From NCBI RefSeq assembly GCF_006476045.1, contig NZ_SRZY01000030.1, positions 62,001 through 126,000 of the forward strand: a stretch of 64,000 bases of DNA. The letters run 5' to 3'. The first letter of the stretch is position 1. Every line of letters starts with the position of its first letter. Below, piece after piece: positions 62,098 through 64,000 of this stretch. The notes under the pieces were generated by a model. It worked only from the letters and a program-made list of their open reading frames with translations. It made no database searches and had not been told where the DNA came from. The translations under genes were made by a program, and so were the position numbers. This DNA is from Sphingobacterium lumbrici. GTDB taxonomy: Bacteria > Bacteroidota > Bacteroidia > Sphingobacteriales > Sphingobacteriaceae.

Positions 62098-64000
62098 TTA
62101 AAACTGAACATTGATACCAAATGAGTGTGTTGAAGCTGATGGATAATTGTAAACAGAAGCTTCTACATGTGAGGTTTCCGGGTCAAGCCATTTCCAAAAC
62201 TTCGGTGCGTACGTAAACAGGTTGCTTGCCGAATAAAAAACCCGAACTCCCCTTACTACAGGTAAGTTTTTGAGCAATTTATCATCGACACTGTAGCCAA
62301 GTGTAAGATTTTTCAAGCGGATATAAGATGCGTCTCTTAGCCAAAAAGAAGAGGTAATAGTCCGCGGGTCGTTTTGAAGATTACCGGAGAAGGCACGGGG
62401 AAAATCATTGGTCGGATTCTCAGCGGTCCATCTATTCCAATAAGCAGGCGTAACTTTGTTCTCAAAATCACCTATAGAGCCTAAGGCCGAACCAATGCTG
62501 ACCTTACGGCCTGCAGAGCCAGTGAAAAATAAATTTAAGGCAAAACCTTTCCATGAACCGTTCAACCCCATTCCACCATTTACGGCAGGAACCGAGTTTC
62601 CTAAATACACCCTGTCTTCTACCGTTATTTTACCATCGCCATTCTGGTCTATGTATTTGATATCGCCAGGCTTTACATTGGCACCAACCATTTTAGGTGA
62701 TTGGTCTACCTCTTCCTGGGTCTGGAAAATACCATCGGCCTCCAATCCATACATACCTGAGAAAGGTCTCCCCTCAACGTTTTGGACTAAATCTCTATAA
62801 TTAGGATTTATACCTTTAAACTTATAATCTGTAATCTTGTTTTTGTTATAGCTTGCGTTTATATTCACACCCCAGTTAAATTCCCCGATTTTGCCGCGTG
62901 TACCCATACCGACTTCTATACCATAGTTGGACATCGAGCCCGCATTCTCAGCAGGGGCACTATCATAACCATAATTGGCAGGAATCGTTAATGCCAATAA
63001 GATACCGTCAGTTATTTTACTATAAGCATCTACCGAAATGTTTAGTTTACTATTAAATAGTGCTGCATTAAGACCTAAATTCGTAATGGTAGTTGTTTCC
63101 CATTGAATATCAGGATTACCAGCCTCTGTGGGGCGGGTATAAGGCTGTAACTGACCGCCAAAAGGATAACTGCCTGTAGTCATTTTAGTGAGGTAGGCAA
63201 AATTACCGATTGAATTATTCCCCAACCTGCTCCAGGTACCCCTGAATTTCAAAAAATTAACAATTTTTGACAACTGGGATAATCTCAGAAAAAAAGGTTC
63301 ATTGGTTACCACCCAACCAGCGGCAAAGGAAGGGAAAAGTCCCTTTCTGTTCTCCGGGGAAAAAGTGGTGGTACCATCTGCCCTAAGGGTACTTTCAATA
63401 TAGTAACGATGGTCGTAGTTATACGTTAAACGACCAAATGCCGATTGCTGTACTGTTTGTGAGGGAGCACCGTTAACCTGTTGCCCCTCAGGCGAACCTA
63501 GATCAATAGACTGAAGGTCGTTATTCTTGATCTCCAATCTTTTCACATTAATGTTACGTCCATTACCGACACTCTGTGTAACACCTCCCATCAAAGATAA
63601 ATTATGGTTCGCTATTGTTTTATGATAATTGACTGTTAACTGTGAAGTAATACCTTCACCAACACTCATCCCTTCTGAATAAAAGTTTGAAAGTCGCGAA
63701 TTAGCCGGATCTATTATCAGGGGATTATCAGGAGAACCGTCCAAATAGGAATAAACCTTCGCCGAAAATACCTGTGAATTGGTGTTAGCGTAATTATACC
63801 CAAATGTAGGACTAATAGAAAGACCCTGAAGCGGAGTCCAGTTAAGGCTCACATTAACATTCATGGTAGAATTAACTGCCTTATAATATGAACCTGCCTC
63901 CAGTTCTGCAAAGGGGTTAGGTGAAAACGTTGAACTATGCGCACCGTTCTGGTATCTTAGCGGTACCATGGGTGATAAATCCCAGGCACGCGACAAAATG
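62098..64000 (-). CDS. SusC/RagA-family TonB-dependent receptor (partial)
   Basis: The frame runs from the stop at 62098 to the right edge, giving about 634 C-terminal residues; the start lies outside the window. It is the tandem paralog of the 53748-57287 receptor. It shows the same barrel landmarks (NWTPLQGLSISPTFGYN, GLEADGIFQTQEEVDQS, KPGDIKYIDQNGDGKITVEDRVYLG) and the same end STHSFGINVQF. Differences cluster in segments that should be extracellular loops, so the ligand may differ. It is followed by its own SusD gene after 30 nt. Confidence 0.95.
   Translation of the reverse strand, partial: ILSRAWDLSPMVPLRYQNGAHSSTFSPNPFAELEAGSYYKAVNSTMNVNVSLNWTPLQGLSISPTFGYNYANTNSQVFSAKVYSYLDGSPDNPLIIDPANSRLSNFYSEGMSVGEGITSQLTVNYHKTIANHNLSLMGGVTQSVGNGRNINVKRLEIKNNDLQSIDLGSPEGQQVNGAPSQTVQQSAFGRLTYNYDHRYYIESTLRADGTTTFSPENRKGLFPSFAAGWVVTNEPFFLRLSQLSKIVNFLKFRGTWSRLGNNSIGNFAYLTKMTTGSYPFGGQLQPYTRPTEAGNPDIQWETTTITNLGLNAALFNSKLNISVDAYSKITDGILLALTIPANYGYDSAPAENAGSMSNYGIEVGMGTRGKIGEFNWGVNINASYNKNKITDYKFKGINPNYRDLVQNVEGRPFSGMYGLEADGIFQTQEEVDQSPKMVGANVKPGDIKYIDQNGDGKITVEDRVYLGNSVPAVNGGMGLNGSWKGFALNLFFTGSAGRKVSIGSALGSIGDFENKVTPAYWNRWTAENPTNDFPRAFSGNLQNDPRTITSSFWLRDASYIRLKNLTLGYSVDDKLLKNLPVVRGVRVFYSASNLFTYAPKFWKWLDPETSHVEASVYNYPSASTHSFGINVQF

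Noticed and set aside
1-64000. rRNA, tRNA, prophage or conjugative-element genes
   Set aside because: No tRNA-like cloverleaf, rRNA segment, integrase, capsid or mobilisation gene was recognised anywhere in the window.

Overview
The window looks like part of a chromosome from a Sphingobacteriaceae-type member of the Bacteroidetes (Sphingobacterium/Pedobacter-like). The evidence is several SusC/SusD pairs run by ECF sigma/FecR, many TlpA-type periplasmic thioredoxins with DUF4369-like N-termini, GLPGLI and DUF6263-like proteins, TAnnTTTG-type promoters, and moderate GC with few obvious Shine-Dalgarno sites.

Region 1 (1-7245, minus strand) is a five-gene carbohydrate operon: phosphomannose-isomerase fusion, sugar-porter MFS permease, TIM-barrel sugar isomerase, phytanoyl-CoA-dioxygenase-like enzyme, and a secreted GH38-like alpha-mannosidase cut by the left edge. 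Region 2 (7762-16116, minus) is a complete sigma/FecR/SusC/SusD/TlpA nutrient-uptake operon. It is followed by a large secreted GH2 beta-galactosidase (16401-20450).

Region 3 (20704-27800) is the accessory heart of the window. An ECF sigma gene and a membrane-anchored anti-sigma/trypsin fusion face, across an inverted repeat, a second two-gene operon on the minus strand. That operon encodes an unusual ECF-type sigma factor with two sigma-4-like segments and, 12 nt downstream, a 364-residue Cas12f/TnpB-like protein. The Cas12f-like protein has lost the RuvC-II glutamate and ends before the zinc finger and RuvC-III aspartate, so it should be nuclease-dead. Upstream lie two CRISPR-like arrays (36-bp repeats, mostly 29-30-nt spacers). 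Each is headed, in minus orientation, by an identical 64-nt element that could be the guide scaffold or tracrRNA. A ParE/RelE toxin-antitoxin module sits between the arrays. I read this as a sigma-dCas12f RNA-guided transcription locus. It has no adaptation genes, and no guide target was found by eye. Next come an XRE regulator with palindromic upstream sites and a 63-bp, seven-copy tandem repeat.

Region 4 (27824-40200) is mainly housekeeping: peroxiredoxin, proB-proA, uvrB, upp, a YkuK-type RNase-H-fold protein, a NadR-like kinase, ahcY, a bacilliredoxin, a HEIGH metalloprotease lipoprotein and a DUF6263-like protein.

Region 5 (40443-64000, minus) is a long secreted/envelope cluster: FecR, SusC, SusD, TlpA-like, TraB/GumN, TlpA, S41 protease, four more TlpA proteins and a GLPGLI protein. 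The susC-susD-tlpA part is tandemly duplicated. The second copy (59075-64000) has a broken tlpA-like gene and a longer glycine-rich insert in SusD, and its SusC runs off the right edge. No rRNA or tRNA genes were seen.
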